64,000 nucleotides of DNA from Leuconostoc palmae (GCF_019656075.1 NZ_BPKZ01000006.1:1-64000); one strand, 5' to 3'. Shown: positions 35,562 through 46,126, counted from the first letter of the stretch. Translations and numbers: made by a program. Notes: generated by a model from the sequence alone, not told the origin.

Positions 35562-37473
35562 ATGATGAAATAATTTGTCTATAGACTACTGTTGTGGACC
35601 AATATATTAACATATAAATGATGATGAGCAGGGCAATGCAAATGAAACTAACAATTATCAAAATATTAATATTATACATTGAAAAAACTGATAAAACATT
35701 TTTTAGTACAGGTAGTGCAAAAGCTAAATTGATGACAGCACCAACAATTGGTAAGAGAAAAACAGTAAGTACTTGGCTATTAATTGCTTTTCTTGTTTCC
35801 TGTTGACTAAGACCCAATTGCCGCATAATCGCATAGTTTGCCTTGTCTGAATAACCCTCAGAAACTTGTTTGTAGTAAATAATCATAGCAGTCGCGCAAA
35901 TCATCACTAGACCAATGAGCACACCAATAAATAAGAAACCACCAAATAGTGAACCAAACAAATCTTTAATGACAAAGCGTGACGTGATGCTGGCAGGGTC
36001 GGCGTTGAGCAGATTAGGAAGTTTTTCACCAAATTGTTTACAAGCCGATTTAGTTCCAACAGTGTTAAAACTGGTGACGTAAAGTACAGGTGTGGGATTA
36101 ATTTTTTGTGCGATCGCTTGTGATTTAGCGATAATAAAAATTGGTTTATAGGTGCTATGGTTGTATACAAAAGAAGTGTCAAATGATGTCACTGGTTTAA
36201 CTTTGTATGTGTGACCATGAATTATAATCTCCTTGCCTTGATAAGTGTTGTCCGGACTGTACAAGAGAATTTCGTCATCAGCCAGATGATAATGTGAGCC
36301 TTCTATGTGATTATATTGTTGTAAGTCCAGCGACGATATCGCCACTTCAGTTTTTAAAGAATTATTGGCTTTAAAATAGTTATTTTTCAGTTCACCGTTT
36401 GTTGGCGTCGTCACAGTCATTTGGCGATGCGATTGAAGGCTTATATTTGTTTTGCTAGCAAATTGTGTTATCTGTTCATTCTGGACAAGATTAATGGGTG
36501 ACGTAGAAACGATTTGAATATCTCTTTTACTCCATAAATTGAGTAGATTATTTTGGCCGGCGACAAGTGAGACAGAGGCGATAATTGATACTAAGGTGGC
36601 GGTACACAAAAGACTGATTGTTGCTAAGCCAGCACCGTTTTGCTTCATTCGAAAAAGCATGTTGGCGACAGCAATAAAATTTTTAGGCTTATAATAGTAA
36701 TTTTCATTCTGCTTTAATAGCTTTAGAAACACGATACTTCCAACGATAAAAATCAGATAGGTACCAACCACGACAAGAATAATAGCGACCATCATCTGCA
36801 AAAATGCCGAGAGTGATGCTCGGGATGAGATAGAAATATAATAACCGATGGTGAGCACGATTAAGCCAGTGATTGCTAAAAATGTATGTCCTTTCGGTAC
36901 TGTTTCCGGTTTAGAAGCTTTCTGCCACAGTGTCATAGGATTAATGTGGCGCAACCCCAAAAAATCGTATAGCGTCAGTAATAAGAAAATAATGGCAAAA
37001 ATGATAGCAGCGATAGCAATAGGTTTTATGGTGAGTGTTTGATGAAGATGTTCAAAACTCAGCAGCACACGTAAACTCATTACAGAAAGTTTGGAAAAGG
37101 TAATACCAATAATTAGTCCAAGACCTGTACTGATGGCATAAAAAAGTAAATTTTCAATGCCGATGACTTGCCGCAAGTTGTGCTTGTTTAAACCTAGCAT
37201 ACTGTACAAACCAAGTTCTTTAGTACGTTGTTTATTCAAGGTTTGTTCAGCATAAATAATGGCCAAACCTGAAACTAATATGACAAAGCCAAGGCCAAGT
37301 TGCATAAGCGCAACAGCTATCGTACCAAAAGAAATATTTTTCAGGTTGGTATCATATAACATTGCTAAAAAGATATAAACAACAGCTATCCAAATGGTAT
37401 TGGAGAAAATAAAGGGGAGGCTTTGATTTTTATTCTTAACAAGATGATGATAGGCGAGCTTAAATTGAATCAT
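35560..37473 (-). CDS. bceB: BceB-type ABC transporter permease
   Basis: The 637-aa FtsX-like permease has about ten helices, a large extracellular domain (about 310-500) between helices 7 and 8, and the family start [20 protein letters not shown]. Such proteins remove peptide antibiotics from lipid targets and also signal to a BceS kinase. It overlaps the ATPase gene by 4 bp. The antibiotic ligand cannot be predicted. Confidence 0.88.
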   Translation of the reverse strand: MIQFKLAYHHLVKNKNQSLPFIFSNTIWIAVVYIFLAMLYDTNLKNISFGTIAVALMQLGLGFVILVSGLAIIYAEQTLNKQRTKELGLYSMLGLNKHNLRQVIGIENLLFYAISTGLGLIIGITFSKLSVMSLRVLLSFEHLHQTLTIKPIAIAAIIFAIIFLLLTLYDFLGLRHINPMTLWQKASKPETVPKGHTFLAITGLIVLTIGYYISISSRASLSAFLQMMVAIILVVVGTYLIFIVGSIVFLKLLKQNENYYYKPKNFIAVANMLFRMKQNGAGLATISLLCTATLVSIIASVSLVAGQNNLLNLWSKRDIQIVSTSPINLVQNEQITQFASKTNISLQSHRQMTVTTPTNGELKNNYFKANNSLKTEVAISSLDLQQYNHIEGSHYHLADDEILLYSPDNTYQGKEIIIHGHTYKVKPVTSFDTSFVYNHSTYKPIFIIAKSQAIAQKINPTPVLYVTSFNTVGTKSACKQFGEKLPNLLNADPASITSRFVIKDLFGSLFGGFLFIGVLIGLVMICATAMIIYYKQVSEGYSDKANYAIMRQLGLSQQETRKAINSQVLTVFLLPIVGAVINLAFALPVLKNVLSVFSMYNINILIIVSFICIALLIIIYMLIYWSTTVVYRQIISS

Positions 37474-38234
37474 TGGCTAGTCACCTCTCTACTTTGTAAA
37501 GCAGCTAGACTGTTGATGATTTGTTCGAGGTAGTGACTGCGGTTTTGATCACCACGATAGAGTTCATTATAAATGATGCCATCTTTAATAAATAATGTGC
37601 GTTGAGCATAGCTTGCCGCCTCAGCACTGTGTGTCACCATTAGGATTGTTTGTCCACTGTGATTAATCTGATTAAATAATCGCAAGATTTTTTCGCTATT
37701 ACCGGAATCCAAAGCGCCCGTCGGTTCATCGGCTAATAATAAATCCGGCTGTGTAATTAATGCTCGGGCAATCGCAATACGCTGTTTTTGTCCACCGGAA
37801 ATTTCAGATGGCTGACGATCTAATAGGTTATCAATACCTAAAGCTTTGGATAATGGCTTGATACGGTCTATCATGAATTCATGTTTGGCTTTTGATAAAA
37901 CCAGAGGCAAAAAAATATTATCACGATTATTAAATGTATCCAGTAAATTAAAGCTTTGAAAGACGAAACCCAAATGTTCTCTGCGAAACTGGGACGAGTC
38001 TTTTTCTGATAGATGACTAAGGTCAGTTTGATTAAGCGTTATTGTGCCACTAGTAGGCTGATCAAGTGTAGCAATAATATTGAGTAGCGTTGACTTACCG
38101 GCACCAGACTCACCCATGATAGCTACAAACTCACCTTTCTCAACTGAAAGATCAATATCTCTGAGGGCAACAATCTGATTAGTATTTCCCTCGGTAAAAA
38201 CCTTTTTAATATGTTTTAAATTTAATAAACTCAT
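37470..38234 (-). CDS. bceA: BceA-type ABC transporter ATPase
   Basis: The 254-aa ATPase has Walker A GESGAGKS, signature [10 protein letters not shown], Walker [13 protein letters not shown] and the H-loop MVTHS. MacB/BceA-like sequence features ([12 protein letters not shown]) fit an antimicrobial peptide exporter-type unit. SD AAAGGAG precedes the ATG. Encoded with its permease immediately downstream and the two-component system upstream. Confidence 0.9.
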   Translation of the reverse strand: MSLLNLKHIKKVFTEGNTNQIVALRDIDLSVEKGEFVAIMGESGAGKSTLLNIIATLDQPTSGTITLNQTDLSHLSEKDSSQFRREHLGFVFQSFNLLDTFNNRDNIFLPLVLSKAKHEFMIDRIKPLSKALGIDNLLDRQPSEISGGQKQRIAIARALITQPDLLLADEPTGALDSGNSEKILRLFNQINHSGQTILMVTHSAEAASYAQRTLFIKDGIIYNELYRGDQNRSHYLEQIINSLAALQSREVTSQ

Positions 38235-38312
38235 AATTAAAACTCCTTTTATTGATACCCTGATTATAAAGAAGATTTACGATTGGTTGTAGTTACAAAA
38301 GCGAGAGAATAC

Positions 38313-39308
38313 TTACAGTTTGTTATATTTTAATTTTTTAGGATTGAATTGAACCGCAACACTGGTTCCCTTTTGTTGATGTGATTGGATAGTGACTTGA
38401 ATATCTAATATAGCAGCAATTCGTTGCACGATATAAAGTCCCATACCTGTGGCTTCACTATTAAGACGGCCATTTTTCCCGGTAAAACCTTGGTCAAAAA
38501 TACGAGGTAGGTCGCTTTGCGAGATGCCAACGCCAAAATCTTTAATACATAAAGTGTGGTCGTCAAAAGTTAACGCAATTCGACTATTTTGAGATGAATA
38601 TTTAATTGCATTACTAATCAGTTGTGTTAGCATGACACACAACCATTTTTGGTCAGATAACACCATAACTTCTGGTAGGGTAATTATAGGTACTACTTTG
38701 TGGGATAAAAAATAAGAGGTATTTTGTTTAACAACATCGGTAACACAAGTAGACAGAGATATGTACTCGAAATAAAGGTCTTTGTTAAAATCAGCCAAAC
38801 GATCAATCGTTAAGAGTTGCTCAATATGATATGTCAGTAGGTAGGCTTTTTCGCTAACCAAATCACTTGGTACAACGGTATTATTTTCAGCTGCTAAGCT
38901 TAAGGTAGTTAAAGGGGTCTTCATTTCGTGACTCCATAAAGTCAAGTAATCTTGACGTTCTTTGAACGCTTCTATGAATTGTCGGTTATCCGCTTGTACT
39001 TTGTTCATAAAAGTTGTTAGGGTCTTGGCATATAAGTGACCATAAAACCCGTGCATTTTGATATTTGTGGATTTCTGTTCAATGATTGCTTTCTGAACCT
39101 GCTTTGTATCAATGATTTTTTGATAGATTCGTGTGCTAACGATAATCAAAAGAGGAATGATAGAATAACGTATGAGGTCGATTATGATAACTAAATCAAT
39201 TTTGTAAAGATAGCCTAAAAAGCTTAACAGTAGCATCAATAGGCTATAGGCTAAGATGATAGGCCATTCAGATATGCTGATTTTGACATAAAGCTTGACA
39301 GTGTTCAT
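38313..39308 (-). CDS. bceS: BceS-type intramembrane-sensing histidine kinase
   Basis: The 331-aa kinase has two closely spaced N-terminal helices (about 13-60) with almost no extracellular loop, so it cannot bind ligand itself. The phospho-His motif is SHEMKTPLTTLSL; N box QLISNAIKYSS, G1 DFGVGI and G2 GMGLYI follow. It is expected to sense the BceAB transporter. Starts within the 3' end of bceR (ATGA overlap), no separate SD. Confidence 0.9.
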   Translation of the reverse strand: MNTVKLYVKISISEWPIILAYSLLMLLLSFLGYLYKIDLVIIIDLIRYSIIPLLIIVSTRIYQKIIDTKQVQKAIIEQKSTNIKMHGFYGHLYAKTLTTFMNKVQADNRQFIEAFKERQDYLTLWSHEMKTPLTTLSLAAENNTVVPSDLVSEKAYLLTYHIEQLLTIDRLADFNKDLYFEYISLSTCVTDVVKQNTSYFLSHKVVPIITLPEVMVLSDQKWLCVMLTQLISNAIKYSSQNSRIALTFDDHTLCIKDFGVGISQSDLPRIFDQGFTGKNGRLNSEATGMGLYIVQRIAAILDIQVTIQSHQQKGTSVAVQFNPKKLKYNKL

Positions 39309-39979
39309 GAGATAAATTTATAGCCTTTCCCGTATTCAGTGATAAGCCTATTTTTTAGCCCAACTTGCGTTAGTTTATCACGAAGCCGACTGATATTAAC
39401 ATTTAGAATGTTTTCATCTGTAAAATCACCATTTTGCCAAATACGTTTGATGATCTTTTCTTTGGAAATAGTCTGGTTTGGATTAAGCATTAATAATCTC
39501 AAAATGATACTTTCTGTTGTAGTCAGTTTGATACAATTTGTTGGGGTTTGCAGGATATTTGTCACAATACTTAAACTATAGTTGCCACATGTAATTGTAT
39601 CAGTGAAGTCATCATATTGACCTATGCGTCGTAAAATTGCTTGAATTTTAGAAATAAAAACTGCTGTTGAAAAAGGTTTAGTTAAGTAATCGTCGGCACC
39701 AATGGCTATTGCTCTGATAGCATTAGGATCTAAACTAGCTGCCGAAACAAAAATAATAGGTACCTGTGAAAATGTACGAATTTTTTGCGTCCAGAAGAAA
39801 CCATCAAAGTAAGGTAGGGTAATATCCATGACAATAATGTTTGGCTGGCACTGTTTAACTTCAGTATCAATTGCCTCAAAATCGGCTACACTAGACACGG
39901 CAAAATGCCATTTTTCAAGTGCTTGTCTCATTTGTTGGGTGATACCTTCATCATCTTCAATAATATAAACTTTTTGCAT
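39305..39979 (-). CDS. bceR: BceR-type response regulator
   Basis: The 224-aa OmpR/PhoB-family regulator has receiver motifs EDDE near the N-terminus, the phospho-acceptor in VMDITLPYFDG (about 51) and Lys in YLTKPFS, followed by a winged-helix DNA-binding domain with NVNISRLRDKL. It should activate bceAB in response to peptide antibiotics. SD GGAG precedes the ATG. First gene of the minus-strand operon. Confidence 0.92.
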   Translation of the reverse strand: MQKVYIIEDDEGITQQMRQALEKWHFAVSSVADFEAIDTEVKQCQPNIIVMDITLPYFDGFFWTQKIRTFSQVPIIFVSAASLDPNAIRAIAIGADDYLTKPFSTAVFISKIQAILRRIGQYDDFTDTITCGNYSLSIVTNILQTPTNCIKLTTTESIILRLLMLNPNQTISKEKIIKRIWQNGDFTDENILNVNISRLRDKLTQVGLKNRLITEYGKGYKFIS

Positions 39980-40195
39980 GGTTCATACTCCAATCTATTG
40001 TGCTCTTATTTTAAAAATGATCAGAACACATTTATCAACGATTATTTTAGCATAGTTAATTTATCTGAATAAGTCATTGATAATGTTTGCTAGTTATATT
40101 AACGATAATATGTTAAATAAAAAATGTAGTTTGTCATTTTTTCTTTTATGGTAGAATAGAAAATATATAGTTTAAATTTAACGTTGAGGGGATTA

Positions 40196-40813
40196 ATGGC
40201 AATTAATTATCCGGCTGGTGCAAGACGTGGGTTCAATCAATCGACGAACACTATGAAATTAGGGAAAACAACACACAAAGCTTTAACCTTTGGAAAAAGA
40301 GGTATGGGTCTTGAAGATGAGATTAATTTAGCAAATGAATTTTATTTAGCGAATAATCTTGCAGTTATTCATAAAAAGCCAACCCCGATTACAATTGTGA
40401 AGGTTGATTATCCCGTCAGATCAGCTGCTAAAATAACCGAAGCTTATTTTAAACAAGCTTCAACAACTGATTATAATGGTGTTTATCAGGGACGATATAT
40501 TGACTTTGATGCTAAAGAAACAAAAAATAAAACATCATTTCCACTTAAAAATTTTCATGAACATCAAATTGTTCATCTGGCTAATGTTTTGGCCCAAAAT
40601 GGTGTTGGATTTGTGATTATTAAATTCACCAGTTTAAATGAAACATATATTTACCCTGCTAAACATCTCATCAAACAGTGGCAACGCCTAGGTGGTAAAC
40701 AATCGATATCTTATCAAGATATAGTTCATGTCAGCTATCTTGTCCAATCCAGTTTAAATCCTTCATTAGACTATTTAAAGGCTGTTGACCAATATTTTGA
40801 GTATCTTAACTAA
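40196..40813 (+). CDS. recU: Holliday junction resolvase RecU
   Basis: Resolves four-way DNA junctions in recombination and chromosome segregation. The 205-aa protein has NYPAGARRG at the start, the PD-(D/E)XK core (GMGLEDEIN, then YIDFDAKETK), and conserved HEHQIVHL. The ATG at 40196 follows GAGGGG; the TTG at 40184 is part of that SD region. The recU-ponA order is the classic Firmicutes arrangement. Confidence 0.94.
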   Translation: MAINYPAGARRGFNQSTNTMKLGKTTHKALTFGKRGMGLEDEINLANEFYLANNLAVIHKKPTPITIVKVDYPVRSAAKITEAYFKQASTTDYNGVYQGRYIDFDAKETKNKTSFPLKNFHEHQIVHLANVLAQNGVGFVIIKFTSLNETYIYPAKHLIKQWQRLGGKQSISYQDIVHVSYLVQSSLNPSLDYLKAVDQYFEYLN

Positions 40814-40839
40814 CAGTAATTAGGAGCATCACGTCAATT

Positions 40840-43008
40840 ATGGCAAATAATAACGAATGGTCGCGGGTAAACCGTAATCAAAATATTTATGATAATTATC
40901 CAGCAACAGAACCACCAAAAATGCCACCGTCAAATAATAATAATGGTGGAAAAGGAGGACCCAAAAAGCCAAAGAGAAAAAAGAGACATTGGTTTTTAGC
41001 AGTACTAATTTGGGTTTTTGTTATTGGCCTTATTGCTGGATTAGCTGGAACAGCAGTGTTTATTACTTATGCAAAAAGCGCTCCTAACATAACAGAATCA
41101 AGTCTTGCTTCAGAGCCGTCAAGCGCAATATATGATAGTCAAGGGAACCCAATTTGGAAATTATCAACAGTTGAGCGAGATTATGCCACTTCAAATCAAA
41201 TTCCAAAAGAATTGAAACAAGCAGTTGTGTCAATTGAAGATCGTCGCTTTTACAAACATAACGGTGTTGATCCAATCAGAATTACTGGAGCTGCTTTGGC
41301 TAATTTACGTGGATCATCGCTTGGCATGCAGGGTGGGTCAACATTAACACAACAGCTCGTTAAATTGTCTGTATTTAGTACGTCAACTGCTGATCAGACA
41401 TTGAAACGAAAAGCTCAAGAAGCATGGTTAGCATTGAGAGTGGAGAAAAACTTCAGTAAAGATGAAATTCTTACCTTTTATATGAACAAGGTCTATATGG
41501 GACATGGTATTTCTGGTATGAAAACTGCGGCGGAGTATTTTTATGGGAAGCCATTGACGCAATTATCCTTACCACAATTAGCTTTGTTAGCTGGCTTGCC
41601 ACAATCACCAACCAATTATGACCCTTATTTAAAAAATAATACTGCAGCAAAAACACGGCGTGATACAGTTTTGCAAGCAATGGTTAAATATGGTGCTATT
41701 TCTCAAAGTCAAGCAGATGATGCTATTAAGACACCAATTAATGATGGGTTGGAAGATCTAACATCTAAAGCGCAATTAGCCAATTCAAATAGAAAAGTAG
41801 TTGATGCTTATGTACAGTCAACACTAGATGAAGCAAAGAAATTAGGTTATGATACAAACAAAGCTGGATTAAGAATCTATACCAGTATGGATTCCAATTT
41901 GCAACAATCTATGTACGATAATGCTAATGGAAATAATATTGCGTTTCCAGCTAGCAATACACAAATTGGTGCAACTATGACGAATCCAACTAACGGACGT
42001 GTGGTGGCTCAGATTGGCGGGCGTAATTTAGATGTCTTGCAAGGAACTAATCACGCAACCTTGTCTGGTCGGTCATCAGGTTCATCAATTAAACCATTAT
42101 TAGATTATGGTCCTGCAATTGAATATTTGAACTGGCCAACTTACCGTACCATTGAAGATAAAGAATATAAATATGCAGGTACCGACAAATCGTTAAGTAG
42201 CTGGGATGGTAAATTTATGGGGAATATTACAATTCGTTCAGCCCTAACACAATCTCGAAATCCACCAGCTGTTCGAGCATTAGATGCCGTTGGCGGTGTT
42301 GATGCCGGAAAATTTGTTAACGGTATAGGAATTCCAACAGATCATACACCTGCTGGAACTGATGCCATTGGTATTGCTGTTTCTACCGAACAGGAAGCAG
42401 GAGCATTTGGAGCAGTTGCTAATGGTGGTACGTATTATAAGCCATCATATATCACTAAAATTGTTACGGCTGATGGGACAACTCACAACTACAATACTTC
42501 AGGTCAGCGGGCTATGAAGTCAAGCACTGCTTTCATGTTAACTGATATGATGAAGGGTGTTATCAAACCAAATGCCACGGCTAGTGATGCGATTATTCCA
42601 GGATTACATCAAGCAGGGAAATCTGGATTGGTTGGTTATGGTGAAGATGAAGGGATGCCTAACCAAGCTATTAAAGATGCATGGTTTACTGGTTACACAA
42701 AATCATATGTATTGTCTGTTTGGACTGGATATGACTATCCGAAAGAAAATTATATTCCTTGGACGTCTCAAGATTTGCCTGCGCAATTCTATCAGCGTGT
42801 TATGAGTTATGCAATGCAAAACAAGCCAAATACTGATTGGCAAGCACCTAATACAGTTACTCCGAAAGTTCGTGGTAACATTGTCGAATATGAAGTTAAA
42901 GGCGCAAAATGGAGTAATGGAGGATTACCACTTGTAAACTCTATTACTCAATCTGGTGAAACACCTGCTGAAGCAGGTATAACACAAGGTGCCGGAAATA
43001 ATAACTAA
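40840..43008 (+). CDS. ponA: Class A penicillin-binding protein 1A
   Basis: A bifunctional peptidoglycan synthase of 722 aa. A basic, Pro/Asn-rich cytoplasmic tail precedes one membrane helix (about 48-73). The GT51 domain has EDRRFYKHNGVDP, GGSTLTQQLVK and KDEILTFYMNKVYMG. The transpeptidase has SSIK in GRSSGSSIKPLL, SRN in LTQSRNPP and KSG in QAGKSGLVG. SD AGGAG lies 13 nt before the ATG, longer than usual. Confidence 0.95.
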   Translation: MANNNEWSRVNRNQNIYDNYPATEPPKMPPSNNNNGGKGGPKKPKRKKRHWFLAVLIWVFVIGLIAGLAGTAVFITYAKSAPNITESSLASEPSSAIYDSQGNPIWKLSTVERDYATSNQIPKELKQAVVSIEDRRFYKHNGVDPIRITGAALANLRGSSLGMQGGSTLTQQLVKLSVFSTSTADQTLKRKAQEAWLALRVEKNFSKDEILTFYMNKVYMGHGISGMKTAAEYFYGKPLTQLSLPQLALLAGLPQSPTNYDPYLKNNTAAKTRRDTVLQAMVKYGAISQSQADDAIKTPINDGLEDLTSKAQLANSNRKVVDAYVQSTLDEAKKLGYDTNKAGLRIYTSMDSNLQQSMYDNANGNNIAFPASNTQIGATMTNPTNGRVVAQIGGRNLDVLQGTNHATLSGRSSGSSIKPLLDYGPAIEYLNWPTYRTIEDKEYKYAGTDKSLSSWDGKFMGNITIRSALTQSRNPPAVRALDAVGGVDAGKFVNGIGIPTDHTPAGTDAIGIAVSTEQEAGAFGAVANGGTYYKPSYITKIVTADGTTHNYNTSGQRAMKSSTAFMLTDMMKGVIKPNATASDAIIPGLHQAGKSGLVGYGEDEGMPNQAIKDAWFTGYTKSYVLSVWTGYDYPKENYIPWTSQDLPAQFYQRVMSYAMQNKPNTDWQAPNTVTPKVRGNIVEYEVKGAKWSNGGLPLVNSITQSGETPAEAGITQGAGNNN

Positions 43009-43010
43009 TT

Positions 43011-43043
43011 ATAAAAAGCCTTGCGCAAAGCAGGGCTTTTTAT
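43011..43043 (+). terminator. Terminator of recU-ponA
   Basis: AAAAAGCC pairs with GGGCTTTTT across a short loop. Confidence 0.75.
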
Positions 43044-43062
43044 AAACTAGGAGATTAAAATC

Positions 43063-43635
43063 ATGTCACGCTTATGGGTAACTGGATATCGTAGTTATGA
43101 AATTGGAACATTTGGAAATGAAGACCCTAAAATTGAGATTCTAAAATATGCCTTAGAACAGGAGTTACGAGTTCTTATCGAACAAGGCGTGGATTGGATT
43201 CTAACAGGTGGTCAAATGGGGACAGAACAGTGGACCATTGAAGTAGCTTATAATTTAAAAAATGACTATCCTGATTTAAAAATAGCATTGCTATATCCTT
43301 TCAAAGGTTTTGGAGATCAATGGCAACAGTCTAGTAAAGACAAACTGAGACTAACTAAAAAACTAGTAGATTTTAGTGATACCGTTTCAAAATTACCTTA
43401 TAAAAATCCGCAACAGTTAAAAAATTACCAAATTTTTATGCTGAGTCATACTGATTTAGCACTACTATTGTATGATACTGAATTTAAGGGTAAAGTATAT
43501 TATGATTATCAAGCTATTTTAGCTAAGCAAGGTAAATCACCCTATCCATCTTATTTGGTAGACATGGACAAATTGCAAGACTATGCAATAGCTTATAATG
43601 AAATATTGCATGATACAACTCAATTTTTCGAATAA
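43063..43635 (+). CDS. ypsA: YpsA/DUF1273 family SLOG-fold protein
   Basis: The 190-aa protein starts MSRLWVTGYRSYEIGTF, and DWILTGGQMGTEQW is the nucleotide-binding SLOG signature. In relatives YpsA influences cell division and lies next to gpsB, as here. The biochemical activity is unknown. SD AGGAG is before the ATG. Confidence 0.88.
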   Translation: MSRLWVTGYRSYEIGTFGNEDPKIEILKYALEQELRVLIEQGVDWILTGGQMGTEQWTIEVAYNLKNDYPDLKIALLYPFKGFGDQWQQSSKDKLRLTKKLVDFSDTVSKLPYKNPQQLKNYQIFMLSHTDLALLLYDTEFKGKVYYDYQAILAKQGKSPYPSYLVDMDKLQDYAIAYNEILHDTTQFFE

Positions 43636-43711
43636 CGTGTTATAAACTTGTAATTTAAAAAATTTATTGGTAATATTAAAGAAGTAAAGAAATGGAATTG
43701 AGGTGTGACTT

Positions 43712-44086
43712 GTGGAACAAGTAAAGTACACGCAAAAAGATATTTTAGAACGCGTTTTTAAACAAAAGCGTATGGGAGTTGGTTACGATCCAGCTGATGT
43801 AGATAGTTTTTTGGATGATATTATTAAAGATTATGGAGCCTTTACTGGTCGTATTGAACAACTTCAAAGTGAAGTATCACGATTGCAAACCGCTTTAAAG
43901 TCATCACAGGAACAATTGGTAATTGTTAAGCAACAACAACAAGTTACAGCAGCAAATATTGCGCAATCAGTTGAACCTGTCGTAGAAGCACCTAAGCCAG
44001 CTCAAGTTGTAACTAATTTAGATTTGATTAAACGTGTTGCAAATCTTGAACGTGCAGTTTTCGGACATGATTCTGAAAACGTATAA
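43712..44086 (+). CDS. gpsB: Cell division regulator GpsB
   Basis: The 124-aa DivIVA-like protein has an N-terminal membrane-binding region (YTQKDILERVFKQK, GVGYDPADVDSFLDDI), a coiled coil (about 40-70) and a C-terminal oligomerisation helix. It links class A PBPs such as PonA to the division site. The start is GTG at 43712, 8 nt after GAGG. Lies directly upstream of rnpB. Confidence 0.93.
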   Translation: MEQVKYTQKDILERVFKQKRMGVGYDPADVDSFLDDIIKDYGAFTGRIEQLQSEVSRLQTALKSSQEQLVIVKQQQQVTAANIAQSVEPVVEAPKPAQVVTNLDLIKRVANLERAVFGHDSENV

Positions 44087-44108
44087 TTTTTAAGAGTAGC
44101 AGTAATTT

Positions 44109-44496
44109 GTAAGTATCGGGTAATTGCGCGTTATAATTCTAACGTGAGGAAGGTCCATGCTCGCACAACCTGAGATGGTTGTAGTGATTGTGCTGGGATA
44201 AAAAATAAACCCAGGGGCAGTGATGTCACGGCGGTCGAAAAGGCTAAGGCTTATTAATATAGCTATGTCTAAATAGGCTCGAAGGTGCCATAGAAACGTA
44301 TACATTAGTGAAAGCTAGTGTTTGAGACGAGGTAAACCCCACAAGTGGGCAACCCAAACTTTTGGTAGGGGCGGCTAATCTAGCAAATTGAAGCGATGGT
44401 TGGTATGGTTTGCTGATGCAAACTTAGATAGATGATTACCGATGGTGTTATATACCTGAATAACACTTGAACAAAACATGGCCTACAGATACTTAC
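44109..44496 (+). ncRNA. rnpB: RNase P RNA, type B
   Basis: Catalytic RNA that trims tRNA 5' leaders. The CR-I segment GAGGAAGGTCCATGCTCGC, the GGTAAACCCC block, CCCAAACTTTTGGTAGGGG, and the CR-V region GAACAAAACATGGCCTACAG match Bacillus type B RNA. The termini GTAAGTAT (44109-44116) and ATACTTAC (44489-44496) pair to form P1, fixing the ends at about 388 nt. Confidence 0.95.
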
Positions 44497-44503
44497 AACA
44501 GGG

Positions 44504-44528
44504 GACGTCACATTGTGGCGTTTTTTTA
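44504..44528 (+). terminator. Terminator of rnpB
   Basis: GACGTCACA pairs (with one mismatch) with TGTGGCGT, followed by seven T. Confidence 0.8.
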
Positions 44529-44650
44529 TTTTATACACATTTATAACTATATACAGCTATAATCTGAATAACATGTGCTTTTAATTGCATAAAAATTCAT
44601 TATAAGATATGATTAATTACGTTAATAATTGATTGAGGAGTAAATTTAAT

Positions 44651-46126
44651 ATGAAGAGTAAAATAATAAAAAAGATGGTCACGGTGCTGTTTACTGTGAT
44701 GTTACTATTTCCTATATTCCTGCTTACAGCACCTCAGGCACATGCTGATGATACCGATGCAACCTATGCCGCAATCAAAAAGCGTGGCGTATTAGTTGTC
44801 GGATTATCAGCAGATTATGCGCCATTTGAATTTCATGCGACGGTTCAAGGTAGAGATCAAATTGTTGGTTTCGAAGTGTCAATGGCTAAACAAATCGCTA
44901 AAGATTTAGGTGTTAAGTTACAAATCAAGGAAATGGGGTTTGATGGGTTAATTGGTGCGGTGCAAACTGGAAAAATCGATGTTATTATTTCAGGTATCAA
45001 TGCTACTTCAGAGAGAGAAAAAGTCGTTGATTTTTCAAAATCATATTTGTCACCTAAACAGACGGTACTGATACTCAAGAAAAATGCTGAAAAATATACA
45101 ACTGATGTTAATTCATTTTCAGGACAAAAAATAGGCGCTCAGAGACAAACAACTCAAGAAACATTTGTTCAAGATAATATGTCAGGATCAAAACTTGTGA
45201 GTTTACAGAAAGTTCCCGATTTAGTTTCTCAATTATCAGCAGGTAAAATTGCTGGAGTTGTGTTAAATGATCCAATCTCTGAAGCATACGCTCAACAAAA
45301 TAAAACGTTAAAAGTAATTTATCCAAAACCAAATGAATCAGAAGGTGCTGTTTCAGTTGCAATGCCGAAGAACTCACCTGTACTAAAAGAAAAAATTAAT
45401 CAATCTATTGATAATATTGTATCTTCGGGAAAATTGAAGGCATATCAAAAAGAGGCAAATACATTGATGTTTGCTAAGCAATCATTTTGGGCTAAATATG
45501 GAAACTTGTTTATCAAAGGTACGCTAATTACGCTTGCTTTAGCAGCAGTAGCAGTTATAATTGGTTCTATTTTAGGAACAGTATTTGCGCTATTTAAATT
45601 ATCACCAAATTTCATATTGAAAGCACTTGGCAATATTTATGTTGAGTATGTTAGAGGAACACCATTATTAGTTCAAGCATTTATGGTTTTCTTTGGTACT
45701 CAAGTTATTGGATTAAACTTATCAGCATTTGCAGCGGGCGCATTAGCAATGGGATTAAATTCTGCAGCTTATGTTGCAGAAATTATTCGATCAGGTATTA
45801 ACTCTGTTAATTATGGTCAAACTGAAGCAGCTCGATCATTAGGATTGTCAAAGGGTAAGACAATGAGGTTTATTATTTTACCTCAAGCAATTAAAAATAT
45901 TCTGCCAGCATTAGGAAATGAATTTGTTACTGTTATTAAAGAAGGTTCGGTTGTTTCTGTTATTGGTGTTGGAGAATTAATGTTTGAAACTGGTGTTGTT
46001 CAAGGGGCAAGTTTTCAACCGTTTTTCCCACTATTGATTACATCGCTTATATATTTTGTACTAACATTTGGTATTAGTCGTGCTTTGGGATATGCTGAAA
46101 AACGCATGGCTCGCACAGGACGTTAA
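44651..46126 (+). CDS. glnP: Fused amino acid ABC transporter binding protein-permease
   Basis: A 491-aa GlnPH-type protein: signal sequence (about 1-33, ending AHA-D), one extracellular solute-binding domain (about 40-270, GVLVVGLSADYAPFEF), then a permease domain with about five helices and the EAA loop EAARSLGLSKG. It imports a polar amino acid such as glutamine or glutamate; specificity is not readable. The cognate ATPase is not adjacent. I chose the ATG at 44651, after GAGGAG. Confidence 0.9.
   Translation: MKSKIIKKMVTVLFTVMLLFPIFLLTAPQAHADDTDATYAAIKKRGVLVVGLSADYAPFEFHATVQGRDQIVGFEVSMAKQIAKDLGVKLQIKEMGFDGLIGAVQTGKIDVIISGINATSEREKVVDFSKSYLSPKQTVLILKKNAEKYTTDVNSFSGQKIGAQRQTTQETFVQDNMSGSKLVSLQKVPDLVSQLSAGKIAGVVLNDPISEAYAQQNKTLKVIYPKPNESEGAVSVAMPKNSPVLKEKINQSIDNIVSSGKLKAYQKEANTLMFAKQSFWAKYGNLFIKGTLITLALAAVAVIIGSILGTVFALFKLSPNFILKALGNIYVEYVRGTPLLVQAFMVFFGTQVIGLNLSAFAAGALAMGLNSAAYVAEIIRSGINSVNYGQTEAARSLGLSKGKTMRFIILPQAIKNILPALGNEFVTVIKEGSVVSVIGVGELMFETGVVQGASFQPFFPLLITSLIYFVLTFGISRALGYAEKRMARTGR

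Noticed and set aside
44090-44305. 71-codon minus-strand ORF
   Set aside because: It lies within rnpB.
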